Part shown: piece after piece, positions 15,752 to 25,171 of the stretch
Layout of the letters: every line of letters starts with the position of its first letter
Numbering within the stretch: position 1 is the stretch's first letter
DNA from: Salinisphaera orenii subsp. orenii MK-B5
GTDB lineage: Bacteria > Pseudomonadota > Gammaproteobacteria > Nevskiales > Salinisphaeraceae
Direction of reading: 5' to 3'
Assembly: GCF_003788635.1 (NCBI RefSeq)
Contig: NZ_AYKH01000005.1
Location: forward strand, 1 to 64,000
Length of the DNA stretch: 64,000 nt
The notes under the pieces: generated by a model
The model's database searches: none
The model's input: only the letters and a program-made list of their open reading frames with translations
Told to the model about the DNA's origin: nothing
Translations under genes and position numbers: made by a program

Positions 15752-17680
15752 ATGGAACATCATCTGTCGATCATTCTCATCACCATCGTCGCGCTGGGCG
15801 TGTTCTCCCAGTGGGTGGCGTGGTGGCTGAAGATGCCGGCGATCGTGCTGTTTCTGGTCAGCGGCGTGCTCGCCGGGCCGGTGCTGGGCGTGGTCAATCC
15901 CAGCGAGGACATCGGCGAGGTGCTGTCGCCCCTGGTGGGCCTGGCGGTGGCCGTGATCCTGTTCGAGGGCGGGCTGAGCCTGCGGCTGCACGAGTTCAAG
16001 GAGGCCGCCTCGGGCGTGAAGCGCCTGGTGTCGGTGGGCGCGGCGCTGTCGTGGCTGCTGTACACGCTGGCCGCGCACTACATCGGCCAGCTGAGCCTGC
16101 CGGTGTCGCTGCTGTTCGGCGCCATCCTGATCGTCACCGGGCCGACGGTGATCATCCCCATGCTGCGGCAGGCCGGGCTCAATCGCCGCACGGCCTCGTA
16201 CCTGAAATGGGAAGGCATCATCAACGACCCGATCGGGGCGCTGCTCGCGGTGCTGGTCTTCCAGTACTTCGTGTTTGCCGGGGCCGACGCGGCCGACGGC
16301 ATGCAGGTGTTCATCGATCTGGGCTGGGCGATCCTGATCTCGCTGATCCTCGGCGGCGGCGTGGCCTGGCTGCTCGGCTGGGCGTTCAACCACACTTGGG
16401 TTCCGGAATATCTCAAGGCGCCGCTGACCTTCGCCTTCGTGCTCGTGATCTACGGCGTGGCCAGCGAGTTCTTCGCCGAGGCCGGCCTGCTGGCCGTGAC
16501 CGTGATGGGCATGATCATGGGCAACATGTCGATCGCGGGCATGGCCGAACTGCGTCGATTCAAGGAATACATCACGATTCTCATGGTCTCGACCGTGTTC
16601 ATCGTGCTCACCGCCGATCTGGATCCGAACGTGCTGCTGCATCTGGACTGGCACGCGGGCGCGCTGGTGCTGGCGGTGCTGTTCGTGGTGCGGCCGGCGG
16701 CGGTGTTCCTGTCCACGATGTTCACCGACATGAACTGGCGCGACCGGGTCCTCGTGGGCTGGATCGCGCCTCGCGGCATCGTGGCGGCGGCGGTGGCCGG
16801 CGTGTTCGGCCCGCGCATGGTCGAGGCCGGCTACGGCGGCGCCGAGCAGCTGCTGCCGCTGATCTTCGCGGTGGTGTTCTCCACCGTCATCCTGCACGGC
16901 TTTTCCATCGGCCGGCTGGCCCGCTGGCTGCGCCTGTCGTCGGAGCCCAAGGGCGTTCTCATCGTCGGTGCCTCGCCCTGGTCGACGGAGCTCGCCCGCG
17001 CGCTGACCAACGAACTGGACGTGCAGGTGGTGCTGGTGGATTCGTCCTGGCACCGGCTGCGCACGGCGCGGCTGGCCGGCGTAAGGGTGCTCTACGGTGA
17101 GGTGCTCTCCGAACAGATCCAGCAGTCGCTGGAGCTCAACGAGATCGCCTGCCTGCTGGCCGCCACCAGCAACGACGCCTACAACGCACTGGTGTGCTCC
17201 CACTACGTCACCAGCCTGGAGCACGACCGGGTCTTCCAGCTGCCGATGTACGCCGCCGACGAGGATAACGGCGCCAAGATCGTCGCCCGGCCGCTGCGCG
17301 GGCGGCCGGCCTTCGACAACAACGCCCAGTACGAGGAACTCTGGCGGCGGCATTTCCAGAGCTGGCAGTTCTACAAGACGCGCATCACCGAGAGCTACAG
17401 TTTCGAGGACTTCAAGCGCGACTGCCCGACCGACGCGATCTTCATCGCCCGGCGCTACGCCGACGGCACGCTGCTGTTCAATGCCGCCGGCGGCACGCCG
17501 CGCGCCGAGGTCGGCGACACGCTGATCTATTACGCGCCGAAAAAGGATGCCGGCGATCGGCGCCGCGCACGGGCCGAGCGCGCCGTGGCGGCCAGCGGCC
17601 GCACGCTGCCCGGGGCCCTGCCGGACAGCGAGGAAGCGCTCGAACGGGAACGACAGGAAGGAAACGACAACAATGCTTGA
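15752..17680 (+). CDS. CPA1-type cation:proton antiporter with TrkA-N domain
   Basis: A protein of 642 residues. The first 390 or so form about 12 membrane helices. Asn158-Asp159 in LKWEGIINDPIGALLAV is the electroneutral CPA1 signature. From about 400 a cytoplasmic nucleotide-binding domain begins (KGVLIVGASPWSTELARAL), followed by a TrkA-C-like tail (FNAAGGTPRAEVGDTLIYY). It should exchange Na+ or K+ for H+ under nucleotide control. Its stop overlaps the next gene by 8 bases, so they are co-transcribed. This is consistent with pH and salt homeostasis. Confidence 0.9.
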   Translation: MEHHLSIILITIVALGVFSQWVAWWLKMPAIVLFLVSGVLAGPVLGVVNPSEDIGEVLSPLVGLAVAVILFEGGLSLRLHEFKEAASGVKRLVSVGAALSWLLYTLAAHYIGQLSLPVSLLFGAILIVTGPTVIIPMLRQAGLNRRTASYLKWEGIINDPIGALLAVLVFQYFVFAGADAADGMQVFIDLGWAILISLILGGGVAWLLGWAFNHTWVPEYLKAPLTFAFVLVIYGVASEFFAEAGLLAVTVMGMIMGNMSIAGMAELRRFKEYITILMVSTVFIVLTADLDPNVLLHLDWHAGALVLAVLFVVRPAAVFLSTMFTDMNWRDRVLVGWIAPRGIVAAAVAGVFGPRMVEAGYGGAEQLLPLIFAVVFSTVILHGFSIGRLARWLRLSSEPKGVLIVGASPWSTELARALTNELDVQVVLVDSSWHRLRTARLAGVRVLYGEVLSEQIQQSLELNEIACLLAATSNDAYNALVCSHYVTSLEHDRVFQLPMYAADEDNGAKIVARPLRGRPAFDNNAQYEELWRRHFQSWQFYKTRITESYSFEDFKRDCPTDAIFIARRYADGTLLFNAAGGTPRAEVGDTLIYYAPKKDAGDRRRARAERAVAASGRTLPGALPDSEEALERERQEGNDNNA

Positions 17681-18317
17681 ATGGCCTGAGGCGGGTGAGA
17701 GCGCCCGCGGATTGATCGATGGCCCGGACGGCCCGCTCGAGGTCAGCGTCGGCCGCCCCGAGACGGCGACCCGCGGTGTGGTTCTGGTCTGTCATCCGCA
17801 TCCGCAGCAGGGCGGTACGCTGGACAACAAGGTCACCTACATGATGGCCCGGGCCGCGGTCGAGTCCGGCTACACCGCCGTGCGCTTCAACTTCCGCGGC
17901 GTGGGCGAGAGCGGGGGCGGCTTCGACGACGGCGTCGGCGAGGTCGACGATGCCCGCGCCGTGCGCGACTGGGCGCTCGAGGCCTCCGGCGAGACGCTGG
18001 CCGGCGTCTGCGGCTTTTCCTTCGGGGCCGCGGTGGCGCTGCGGCTGGCAGCCGGCGACGGCGCGCCGCGGCTGGTGACCGTCGGTTTTCCCGCGGCCTA
18101 CTTCGACGGCGCCCCGCCACGACCGGAGGCCGAGTGGCTGGCGATCTTCGGCGACGCCGACGATGTGATCGACGTCGACGCATCGATTGCGGCCGTGCGG
18201 GCACTCGAGCCGCCGGTCGATGTCCAGATCCTGGCGGGCGCCGGGCATTTCCTGCACGGCCGCCTGACCGACCTGCGGCGGCGGGTCATCGCCTTTCTGG
18301 ACAGCGACGAGGGTTAG
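17673..18317 (+). CDS. COG2945-type alpha/beta hydrolase
   Basis: A 214-residue cytoplasmic hydrolase. The family signature HPHPQQGGTLDNKVTYMM comes first, then RFNFRGVGESGGGFDDGVGE, the nucleophile elbow CGFSFGAAVAL and the histidine in AGAGHFLHGR. It lacks a cap domain, as is normal. ATG at 17673 overlaps the antiporter stop by 8 bases, which fits translational coupling. The physiological substrate of this family is not known. TerB follows after 11 bp, giving a three-gene operon. Confidence 0.88.
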   Translation: MLEWPEAGESARGLIDGPDGPLEVSVGRPETATRGVVLVCHPHPQQGGTLDNKVTYMMARAAVESGYTAVRFNFRGVGESGGGFDDGVGEVDDARAVRDWALEASGETLAGVCGFSFGAAVALRLAAGDGAPRLVTVGFPAAYFDGAPPRPEAEWLAIFGDADDVIDVDASIAAVRALEPPVDVQILAGAGHFLHGRLTDLRRRVIAFLDSDEG

Positions 18318-18328
18318 TGGAGGCTTCT

Positions 18329-18775
18329 ATGGGATTGCTCGAACGACTGCGGCACGCGATTGATCCGGATCCGGACGAACAGCGGGACCCGGAGGCCGGC
18401 AAGCGGATCGCCGCGGCCGTCCTGCTGCTGGAGATGGCCCACGCCGATCACCAGCACGCGCCGGAGGAGTACGCGGAGATCCGCCGTCAGCTCAAGGCCC
18501 ATTTCGGACTGGACGACGACGAGACCGAGGAGCTGCTGGCCGCGGCACAGCCGGAGGCGCAGGAAGCCGTTTCGCTCTATCGTTTTTTGAAGACCCTCAA
18601 CGACGGACTGGACCCGACCGAGAAGCGCCAGGTGCTGGAGATGCTCTGGCGGGTGGCCTATGCCGACCGGCATCTCGATGCCCGGGAGGAGCATCTGCTG
18701 CGTGAGATGGCCGAGCTGCTGTACCTGCCGCACAGCGAGTTCATACGCGCCAAGCTGACGGTTACCGGCGAATAG
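18329..18775 (+). CDS. TerB-family protein
   Basis: A 148-residue all-helical protein with the TerB-like pattern: LLLEMAHADHQHAPEEYAEI in the first half and WRVAYADRHLDAREEHLLREM in the second. Each half carries the acidic residues that bind metal in TerB relatives. The ribosome-binding site GTGGAGG is strong. Stand-alone TerB proteins are widespread and need not mean tellurite resistance. No other ter genes are here. It is the last gene of the antiporter operon. Confidence 0.85.
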   Translation: MGLLERLRHAIDPDPDEQRDPEAGKRIAAAVLLLEMAHADHQHAPEEYAEIRRQLKAHFGLDDDETEELLAAAQPEAQEAVSLYRFLKTLNDGLDPTEKRQVLEMLWRVAYADRHLDAREEHLLREMAELLYLPHSEFIRAKLTVTGE

Positions 18776-18805
18776 CGGCCGCGACCGCGCGGACGCGGGC
18801 CGGAA

Positions 18806-19234
18806 CTATTCGGTGTAGAAGGTCTGGTTGAACTCCACGGGAATCATCGCGCTGCCGTCCTCGGCGCGCACGTCCAGCGACAACGTTAGGGTGTCGTCGT
18901 CGCCGATCGGCAACCCGGCGAGCGAATAGACGCTGTTCGCGCTTTCCACCTGTGTGAACGACAGTGCCCGGGTCTCGCCCATGAGGGTGCGGGCCTGCCC
19001 GGCCACCCGCGCGGGCACGGCGTTGAGCGGGGCGTCGGCGGTGGGGCGCTGCAGGGTGACCATGACCACGGCGCGGTCGCCGGCGCGTTCGATGCCGTTG
19101 GCCTCGGCGACCGAGGCCGGTATCTGCATGCTGTTCACGGCGCTGTACTGCACGGTGTAGTCGCCGCTTTCGACGCTGCCGGACAGGGCCGGTCCGGCCA
19201 GGGCGAGGAGCGCGAGTAAGGCCAGCGCGATCAG
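18806..19234 (-). CDS. DUF4426 secreted protein with an apparent CTG start
   Basis: A precursor of about 142 residues. The hydrophobic leader [18 protein letters not shown] is followed by the DUF4426 domain (GDYTVQYSAVNSMQIPASVA to MIPVEFNQTFYTE). In pseudomonads this family also follows metW. No ATG, GTG or TTG lies at the expected place. The frame can begin at CTG (19234-19232), overlapping the metW stop as CTGA, which mirrors the ATGA junction of metX-metW. The next in-frame ATG is at 19369, deep inside metW. Function unknown; probably periplasmic. Confidence 0.75.
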   Translation of the reverse strand: MIALALLALLALAGPALSGSVESGDYTVQYSAVNSMQIPASVAEANGIERAGDRAVVMVTLQRPTADAPLNAVPARVAGQARTLMGETRALSFTQVESANSVYSLAGLPIGDDDTLTLSLDVRAEDGSAMIPVEFNQTFYTE

Positions 19235-19866
19235 CCCGTGTCGTGGCCCCGCAGCTGATAGAGCGCGATCTCGCCGAGCAGATTCGGGAAGGTGCGCATC
19301 ATGACGTTGCTCTGATGGGCGTGGTTGACGACGTGCCGGCGTACGATCTCGACCTGCTTGTCCCGACATAGCGCCTCGAAGTCCCGCACCGTGCAGAGGT
19401 GGATGTTGGGCGTATCGTACCACCGGTTCGGCAGCGTTCGGGACACCGGCATCAGGCCGCGCAGGCCCAGCGAGGCGCGCGGCCGCCAGTGGCCGAAGTT
19501 CGGGAAGGTGACGATGGATTCGCGGCCGATACGCAGCATCTCGCCGATGAGCAGGTCGGGCCGCATCACTTCCTGCAGCGCCGAGCTCATGACCACGTAG
19601 TCGAAGCTCTTGCTCTCGAACTGGGACAGCCCGTCGTCGAGATCCATCTGCAGCACGTTGACGCCGGCCGCGACGCAGGCGATGACGTTGTCGGCGTCGA
19701 TCTCGAGCCCGTAGCCGGCGACGTTGCGCGCGGCGTGCAGGTGGGCGAGCAGGGTGCCGTCGCCGCAGCCGAGATCGAGCACCCGCGTCTCCGGCGCGAT
19801 CCAGTCGGAGATCAGCGCGAGCTCGGGCCGCAGCTCGGCGCGCGTGGGGGCCGCGGGCACGCTCAT
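19231..19866 (-). CDS. metW: MetW, methyltransferase-fold methionine biosynthesis protein
   Basis: A 211-residue protein. The SAM-binding motif [18 protein letters not shown] is at about 26-42. The family landmarks [34 protein letters not shown] and [17 protein letters not shown] are all present. MetW partners MetX and is needed for activity of the MetX of several bacteria. The start overlaps the metX stop as ATGA, so the two are translationally coupled. The order metX-metW-DUF4426 is conserved in related gammaproteobacteria. Confidence 0.93.
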   Translation of the reverse strand: MSVPAAPTRAELRPELALISDWIAPETRVLDLGCGDGTLLAHLHAARNVAGYGLEIDADNVIACVAAGVNVLQMDLDDGLSQFESKSFDYVVMSSALQEVMRPDLLIGEMLRIGRESIVTFPNFGHWRPRASLGLRGLMPVSRTLPNRWYDTPNIHLCTVRDFEALCRDKQVEIVRRHVVNHAHQSNVMMRTFPNLLGEIALYQLRGHDTG

Positions 19867-21008
19867 GTGTCGCGCTCGCAGGCCACGCGGTGGAGATAGG
19901 CGCGCAGCGTGTGGACGTAGTGCGGCATGGTCAGCAGGAAGTCGTCGTGGCCGAGGTCGGAGGTGACCTCGGCGTAGGAGACCTGCTTGCCGGCATCCAC
20001 CAGCGCATCCACGATCTCGCGCGAGCGCTCCGGCGCGAAGCGCCAGTCGGAGGTGAACGAGACCACCATGAAGCGCGCGGTGGCCGGGGCGAAGGCCCTG
20101 GCCAGGCTGCCGCCGGTCTCGTGCGCCGGGTCGAAGTAGTCCAGTGCCTTGGTCATCAGCAGATAGGTGTTGGCGTCGAAGCGGTCGACGAATGACGCGC
20201 CCTGATAACGCAGATACGACTCCACCTGGAACTCGACGTCGAAGCCGTAGTTGATGCGGCCCTCGCGCAGGTCGCGGCCGAACTTGGCGCGCATCGCATC
20301 GTCCGATAGATAGGTGATGTGGCCGAGCATGCGGGCGAGCATCAGCCCGCGCCGCGGCACGACGCCGTGTTCGTAGTAGCGGCCGTCGTGGAACTCCGGG
20401 TCGGTGATGATCGCCTGCCGGGCGATCTCGTTGAAGGCGATGTTCTGGGCCGAGAGCTTGGGCGCGGCCGCGATCACGATCGCGTGTGCGATGCGGTCGG
20501 GGTAGTCGATCGACCACTGCATCACCTGCATGCCGCCCAGGCTGCCCCCGATCACGGCGGCCCACTGCTCGATGCCCAGGGCTTCGCGCAGGATGTTCTG
20601 CGAGCGCACCCAGTCGCTGCAGGTCAGCACCGGGAAGTCCGGGCCGTAGTGTCGTCCGGTCTCCGGATGCAGGCTGCCGGGGCCGGTCGAGCCGTTGTAG
20701 CCGCCGAGATTCGCCGGGCTGACCACGAAGAAATGGTCGGTGTCGATCATCTTGCCCGGACCGATGCACTTGTCCCACCAGCCGGGCTTTTCGTCGTCCT
20801 CGTTGTGATAGCCCGCGGCGTGATGATTGCCGGACAGCGCGTGGCAGACCAGGACCGCGTTCGAGCGGTCGGCGTTGAGGGTGCCGTAGGTCTCGTAGAC
20901 CAGATCGAAGCGTTCGATCGTCTTGCCGCAGTCCAGCGGCATGGTCTCGGCCACGTGCAGCGTCTGCGGTTCGACGATTCCGACGGACTGGGGGTTCGGC
21001 TCGGCCAT
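19863..21008 (-). CDS. metX: MetX, homoserine O-acyltransferase
   Basis: A 381-residue alpha/beta-hydrolase-fold enzyme that acylates homoserine, the first committed step of methionine synthesis. The nucleophile is Ser156 in [14 protein letters not shown]. The Asp and His of the triad lie near [25 protein letters not shown] and the substrate loop CHALSGN are typical. Gammaproteobacterial MetX enzymes next to metW often use succinyl-CoA rather than acetyl-CoA. I cannot decide donor specificity by eye. First gene of metX-metW-DUF4426. Confidence 0.93.
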   Translation of the reverse strand: MAEPNPQSVGIVEPQTLHVAETMPLDCGKTIERFDLVYETYGTLNADRSNAVLVCHALSGNHHAAGYHNEDDEKPGWWDKCIGPGKMIDTDHFFVVSPANLGGYNGSTGPGSLHPETGRHYGPDFPVLTCSDWVRSQNILREALGIEQWAAVIGGSLGGMQVMQWSIDYPDRIAHAIVIAAAPKLSAQNIAFNEIARQAIITDPEFHDGRYYEHGVVPRRGLMLARMLGHITYLSDDAMRAKFGRDLREGRINYGFDVEFQVESYLRYQGASFVDRFDANTYLLMTKALDYFDPAHETGGSLARAFAPATARFMVVSFTSDWRFAPERSREIVDALVDAGKQVSYAEVTSDLGHDDFLLTMPHYVHTLRAYLHRVACERDT

Positions 21009-21014
21009 CGACAG

Positions 21015-21578
21015 CTAGCGGAACAAACCAGGCAGGGGCAGCAGGCGGCTGACGACCTGCAGGCCGATGATGACGACCAGCGGCGACAGATCGAGCCCGC
21101 CCAGCGACGGCATGTACTGGCGCACCGGGCGCAGCAGCGGCTCATTGACGGTGAACAGCATCGCCGCGGCGGGCGAGTACTGATTGGGGGCGATCCAGGA
21201 CATCAGCGCCTGCACCAGAATGGTGAAGAAATAGAAGTTGCAGATCAGCACGCCGGTCTTGAGCACCGCCCACCAGACGATGAGCAGCGGTTGCCCGCCG
21301 AACTCGGGCGCGGCCAGCCACAGATCCACTTGGATGTTGATCAGGCACAGGAGGACGGCGAAGACCACCGCCGGCACGTCCAGATTGCGCCAGCGCGGAA
21401 TCAGCCGGCCCGCCAGGCCGACGGGCACGCGCGTGGCCTGCCAGACGAACTGCGAGATCGGGTTGCGGAAATCGGCGTGCACCAGCTGCAGGATCACGCG
21501 CAACAGCACCACGGCCGTGTACAGCGCGATCACGGTATCGACGAGGAACAGCAGCGCGTTGTTCGCGTTGTATGTCAT
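21015..21578 (-). CDS. yggT: YggT-family membrane protein
   Basis: A 187-residue inner-membrane protein with two copies of the YGGT domain, each with two membrane segments. One covers LFLVDTVIALYTAVVLLRVI with NPISQFVWQAT, the other FYFFTILVQALMSWIAPNQY with NEPLLRPVRQYMP. The start overlaps the proC stop (ATGA), so proC and yggT form an operon. This pairing is widely conserved in gammaproteobacteria. Molecular function is unsettled; a role in osmotic tolerance has been suggested for relatives. Confidence 0.92.
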   Translation of the reverse strand: MTYNANNALLFLVDTVIALYTAVVLLRVILQLVHADFRNPISQFVWQATRVPVGLAGRLIPRWRNLDVPAVVFAVLLCLINIQVDLWLAAPEFGGQPLLIVWWAVLKTGVLICNFYFFTILVQALMSWIAPNQYSPAAAMLFTVNEPLLRPVRQYMPSLGGLDLSPLVVIIGLQVVSRLLPLPGLFR

Positions 21579-22408
21579 CGGCGTGTGTCGTCCATCAGTT
21601 CCTGGCCCAGGGTGTCGGCGCGCCGGGCGGCCGCCTGCATGGCGTCGCGCACCAGCGCGTTGAGATCGCCCGCCTCGAAGCGGTCGAGCGCGGCGGCGGT
21701 GGTGCCGCCCTTGGAGGTGACCTTCTCGCGCAGGGTGGCCGGATCGTCCCCGGATTCGATGGCCATGCGGGCCGCGCCCAGCGCCGTGTGCAGCACCAGC
21801 TCGCGGGCGGTGTCGTCGTCCAGCCCGAGCTCGCGGGCGCCGGCGTGCATGGCTTCCATGAAGGCGAAGAAGTAGGCCGGGCCGCTGCCCGAGGTGGCGG
21901 TCACCGCGTCCAGCCGGGATTCGGCGTCGACCCAGACCGTGATCCCCGCGGTCGCCAGAATGGCGTCGGCGAGCTCGCGCTGGTCGGCGGTCACCCCGGT
22001 GCCGGCATACAGGCCGGTGGCCCCGGCACCGATGAGCGACGGCGTGTTCGGCATGCAGCGCACGAAGGCGAAGTCCTCGCCCAGCCACTGCGCCAGCGCG
22101 GCCAGCGGCACCCCCGCTGCGATCGAGATGATCAGCGGCCGGCGGTCGGCGAAGCGGGTCGCGAGATCGGCGCAGACCTCGGGCAGCAGCTGCGGCTTGA
22201 CCGCGAGGATCACCGCGTCGGCGCCGAGCACCTCGGCGTCGGCCTCGGCCACGGTGCGGACGCCGTGGTCGTCGGCGAGCTGTCGGCGCTTGTCGGCGTC
22301 GGGTTCGACGATGGTGATGCGCTCGCCGGGACAATCGGCGCTGCGCAGCCCGCTGACCAGGCTGGTGGCCATGTTGCCGCCGCCGATGAACACGATGGAG
22401 GAATCCAT
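21575..22408 (-). CDS. proC: Pyrroline-5-carboxylate reductase
   Basis: A 277-residue enzyme reducing P5C to proline with NAD(P)H. The Rossmann motif VFIGGGNMATSLVSGL is at the N-terminus. VILAVKPQ, the conserved RCMPNTPSLIGAG and the C-terminal TSGSGPAYFFAFMEAM to LREKVTSKGGTT complete the family pattern. ATG at 22408 was chosen at the start of the Rossmann strand. It is divergent from ilvA. Unlike many relatives, no yggS gene precedes it. Confidence 0.94.
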   Translation of the reverse strand: MDSSIVFIGGGNMATSLVSGLRSADCPGERITIVEPDADKRRQLADDHGVRTVAEADAEVLGADAVILAVKPQLLPEVCADLATRFADRRPLIISIAAGVPLAALAQWLGEDFAFVRCMPNTPSLIGAGATGLYAGTGVTADQRELADAILATAGITVWVDAESRLDAVTATSGSGPAYFFAFMEAMHAGARELGLDDDTARELVLHTALGAARMAIESGDDPATLREKVTSKGGTTAAALDRFEAGDLNALVRDAMQAAARRADTLGQELMDDTRR

Positions 22409-22532
22409 TCCGGCCCCGCTGTCTGAAACTCGCCGCATGATACGCGATGGGTCCGGCCACGGGCGACCCGCGCGCATGGCCTGCGGCCGGGTTAGGGTTT
22501 AGCATTGTCGCCGGTTCAAACGACGCGTTCCC

Positions 22533-24113
22533 ATGAATTCCAGCCTGATCGAAACCGCCGAGGCCGGTTCGGCGCCGGCCGTGGATGTCGGCGATGCCGA
22601 CTATCTCAAGCGCATCAACGCCGCGCGCGTCTACGACGTCGCGATCGAAACGCCGCTCGTGGCGGCGGAGCAGCTCTCCGCGCGTATCGGCAACCGGCTG
22701 TTTCTCAAGCGCGAGGACCTGCAGCCGGTGCACTCGTTCAAGCTGCGCGGTGCCTACAACAAGATCTCCCAGCTGACCGCCGCCGAGCGCGAGCGCGGGG
22801 TGATCTGCGCCTCGGCCGGCAACCACGCCCAGGGCGTGGCACTCGCCGGCCGCAACATGGGCATCCGCGCGGTGATCGTGATGCCGCGCACCACGCCCTC
22901 GATCAAGGTGCGCGCGGTCGCCGGTTTCGGCGGCGAGATCGTGCTCCACGGCGACGGCTACGACGATGCCGCGGCCCACGCCGCCGAGCTGCAGGAACGG
23001 GACGGCCTGGTCTATATCCACCCCTACGACGATCCCGACGTGATCGCCGGCCAGGGCACCATCGGCATGGAGATCGTGCGCCAGCACCCGCAGGACATCC
23101 ACGCGGTGTTCGTGTGCGTGGGCGGCGGCGGCCTGCTCGCGGGCGTGGCCGCCTATATCAAGAGCGTGCGCCCGGAAATCCGCGTGATCGGCGTGGAGCC
23201 CGAGGATGCGGCCAGCATGGGCGCGGCGCTGGCGGCCGGCGAGCGGGTCACGCTGAAGGAGGTCGGCCTGTTCGCCGACGGCGTGGCGGTCAAGCGCGCC
23301 GGGGCGGAGCCGTTCCGGCTGTGCGCCAAGCACGTGGACGCGATGATGACGGTCTCGGTCGACGAGATCTGTGCCGCCGTGCGCGACATCTACGAGGACA
23401 CCCGCGCCCTGGCCGAGCCCGCCGGCGCGCTGGCGGTCGCCGGGGCCAAGAAATATGCTGCCGAGACGGGCATCGAGGATCAGCACCTGGTCGCGATCAC
23501 CTCGGGCGCCAACGTCAACTTCGACCGGCTGTCCTATATCGCCGAGCGCGCCGAACTGGGTGAACAGCGCGAGGCGCTGCTCGCGGTCACCATCCCCGAG
23601 CGGCCGGGCTCGTTCCGGCAGTTCTGCGAGGTCATCGGTGATCGCTCGATCAGCGAGTTCAACTACCGCTATGCCGATCATGCCCGGGCGCAGGTCTTCG
23701 CCGGGGTGAAGCTGAGCAACGGCACCGCCGAGCGCGACACGATGATCGCCGACCTCGAGGCGGCCGGCTATGCGGTGCTCGACATGTCGCGCAACGAGAT
23801 GGCCAAACTGCATGTGCGCCATATGGTCGGCGGCCGGGCCCGGGGCGTGGGCGACGAGGTGCTGTTCCGCGTCGAGTTCCCCGAGCGCCCGGGCGCGCTG
23901 CGCCGCTTCCTCGAGGCGGTGGGCGATCGCTGGAACATCTCGCTGTTCCATTATCGCAACCACGGCCATGCCCACGGCCTGGTGCTGGTCGGCATGCAGG
24001 TCGCGCCGACGGAGCAGAGTGACTGTCGCGCGGCGCTCGACGCGCTCGGCTACGACTACGCCGAGGAGACCGGCAACCCGGCCTATCAGATGTTCCTGCA
24101 CAACAACGACTAG
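22533..24113 (+). CDS. ilvA: Threonine ammonia-lyase, biosynthetic
   Basis: A 526-residue PLP enzyme converting threonine to 2-oxobutanoate for isoleucine synthesis. The PLP lysine is Lys70 in PVHSFKLRGAYNK, the phosphate loop is CVGGGGLLAGVA, and SAGNHAQGVALA binds the cofactor. Two ACT-like regulatory domains follow (ALLAVTIPERPGSFRQFCEV and FRVEFPERPGALRRFLEAV), typical of the isoleucine-inhibited form. It is divergent from proC across about 120 bp. Start chosen at ATG 22533. Confidence 0.95.
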   Translation: MNSSLIETAEAGSAPAVDVGDADYLKRINAARVYDVAIETPLVAAEQLSARIGNRLFLKREDLQPVHSFKLRGAYNKISQLTAAERERGVICASAGNHAQGVALAGRNMGIRAVIVMPRTTPSIKVRAVAGFGGEIVLHGDGYDDAAAHAAELQERDGLVYIHPYDDPDVIAGQGTIGMEIVRQHPQDIHAVFVCVGGGGLLAGVAAYIKSVRPEIRVIGVEPEDAASMGAALAAGERVTLKEVGLFADGVAVKRAGAEPFRLCAKHVDAMMTVSVDEICAAVRDIYEDTRALAEPAGALAVAGAKKYAAETGIEDQHLVAITSGANVNFDRLSYIAERAELGEQREALLAVTIPERPGSFRQFCEVIGDRSISEFNYRYADHARAQVFAGVKLSNGTAERDTMIADLEAAGYAVLDMSRNEMAKLHVRHMVGGRARGVGDEVLFRVEFPERPGALRRFLEAVGDRWNISLFHYRNHGHAHGLVLVGMQVAPTEQSDCRAALDALGYDYAEETGNPAYQMFLHNND

Positions 24114-24122
24114 TCCGGCCGC

Positions 24123-25094
24123 GTGTCCGATTCCGGTTCGAAGTTCGTCGTCCTCGCCGCGCTGACCGGCAACGGCCTGATCGCGGTCAGCAAATTCGTG
24201 GCATCGGCGTTCACCGGCAGCACCGCCATGCTCGCCGAGGGCATCCATTCGGTGATCGACACCGGCAACCAGGGGTTGCTGCTGTTCGGGATGAAGCGTG
24301 CGGCCCGGCCGCCGGATGCGAAGTACCCGTTCGGCTACGGCAAGGAGATCTACTTCTGGAGCTTCATGGTCGCTGTGCTGCTGTTCACCCTCGGCGCGGG
24401 GCTGTCGATCTTCGAAGGCGTGGAGAAGATCCTCCACCCGCATCCGATCTCGCACCCGTATGTGAACTACATCGTGCTCGGGCTGGCGGTCGTGTTCGAG
24501 GGCACGAGCTGGACGATCGCCGCGCGAGAGTTCCGGCGCGTGAAGGGCCGGTGGGGCGCGCTGGAGGCGGTGCGCCGCGGCAAGGATCCGAACAAGTTCC
24601 TCGTGCTGTTCGAGGACACGGCCGCGCTCGCCGGTCTGGCCCTGGCGATCGGCGGTCTGGCGCTGACCCAGTACACCGGCATCGAGATCTTCGACGGCAT
24701 CGCCTCCATCGGCATCGGGCTCATCCTCGCCATGGCCTCCGTGGGGCTGGCGATCGAGACCAAGGGCCTGCTCATCGGTGAGGCCGCCAACCAGTACGTG
24801 GTCGCCGAGATCCGCGCGGTGCTCGAGCGGGATCCGGCGGTGGAACGGGTCAACGAAGTGCCGACCATGCACGTCGGCCCGGAGTACGTGCTCGCCAACA
24901 TCAGCCTGCGCTTTCGAGACGATCTCTCCGGGCGCGAGCTTCAGAACGCGATCGCGCGCATGGACCGCGAGATCAAGACACGCTGCCCGACGGTCAAGCG
25001 CGTCTTCATCGAGGCCGAACACGAGGCCGATGATCCGCCGGCCCACGACGACCGCCCCGACAAGCTCGAAGACGCGCCCGACCCGGCGGGCTGA
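24123..25094 (+). CDS. Cation diffusion facilitator family transporter, copy A
   Basis: A 323-residue metal/proton antiporter with about six membrane helices. The metal site is in STAMLAEGIHSVIDTGNQGL, with His and Asp in the second helix. The long cytoplasmic loop carries the pattern RRVKGRWGALEAVRRGKDPN, and a C-terminal cytoplasmic domain contains MHVGPEYVLANISLRF. GTG start 9 bp after ilvA, so possibly co-transcribed with it. It is closely similar over its whole length to the next CDF gene. Metal specificity (Zn, Mn, Fe) cannot be read from sequence. Confidence 0.9.
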   Translation: MSDSGSKFVVLAALTGNGLIAVSKFVASAFTGSTAMLAEGIHSVIDTGNQGLLLFGMKRAARPPDAKYPFGYGKEIYFWSFMVAVLLFTLGAGLSIFEGVEKILHPHPISHPYVNYIVLGLAVVFEGTSWTIAAREFRRVKGRWGALEAVRRGKDPNKFLVLFEDTAALAGLALAIGGLALTQYTGIEIFDGIASIGIGLILAMASVGLAIETKGLLIGEAANQYVVAEIRAVLERDPAVERVNEVPTMHVGPEYVLANISLRFRDDLSGRELQNAIARMDREIKTRCPTVKRVFIEAEHEADDPPAHDDRPDKLEDAPDPAG

Positions 25095-25171
25095 TGTCCG
25101 CGCCGCGGGGCGCGGGTTATGTAGACTGACCGCCGGGCGCCGGGCCGCGCCCGCCCAAGACAGGAGAGCGC

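Noticed and set aside
15536-17353. A long minus-strand frame opposite the antiporter gene.
   Set aside because: Shadow of the real plus-strand gene. The translation is repetitive and His/Gln-rich.
21015-25046. A minus-strand open frame of about 1,340 codons.
   Set aside because: It runs opposite proC, ilvA and the first CDF gene in its 3' direction only because GC-rich codon bias removes stops. The His- and Asp-rich translation has no domain. Only its last 188 codons are the real yggT gene.
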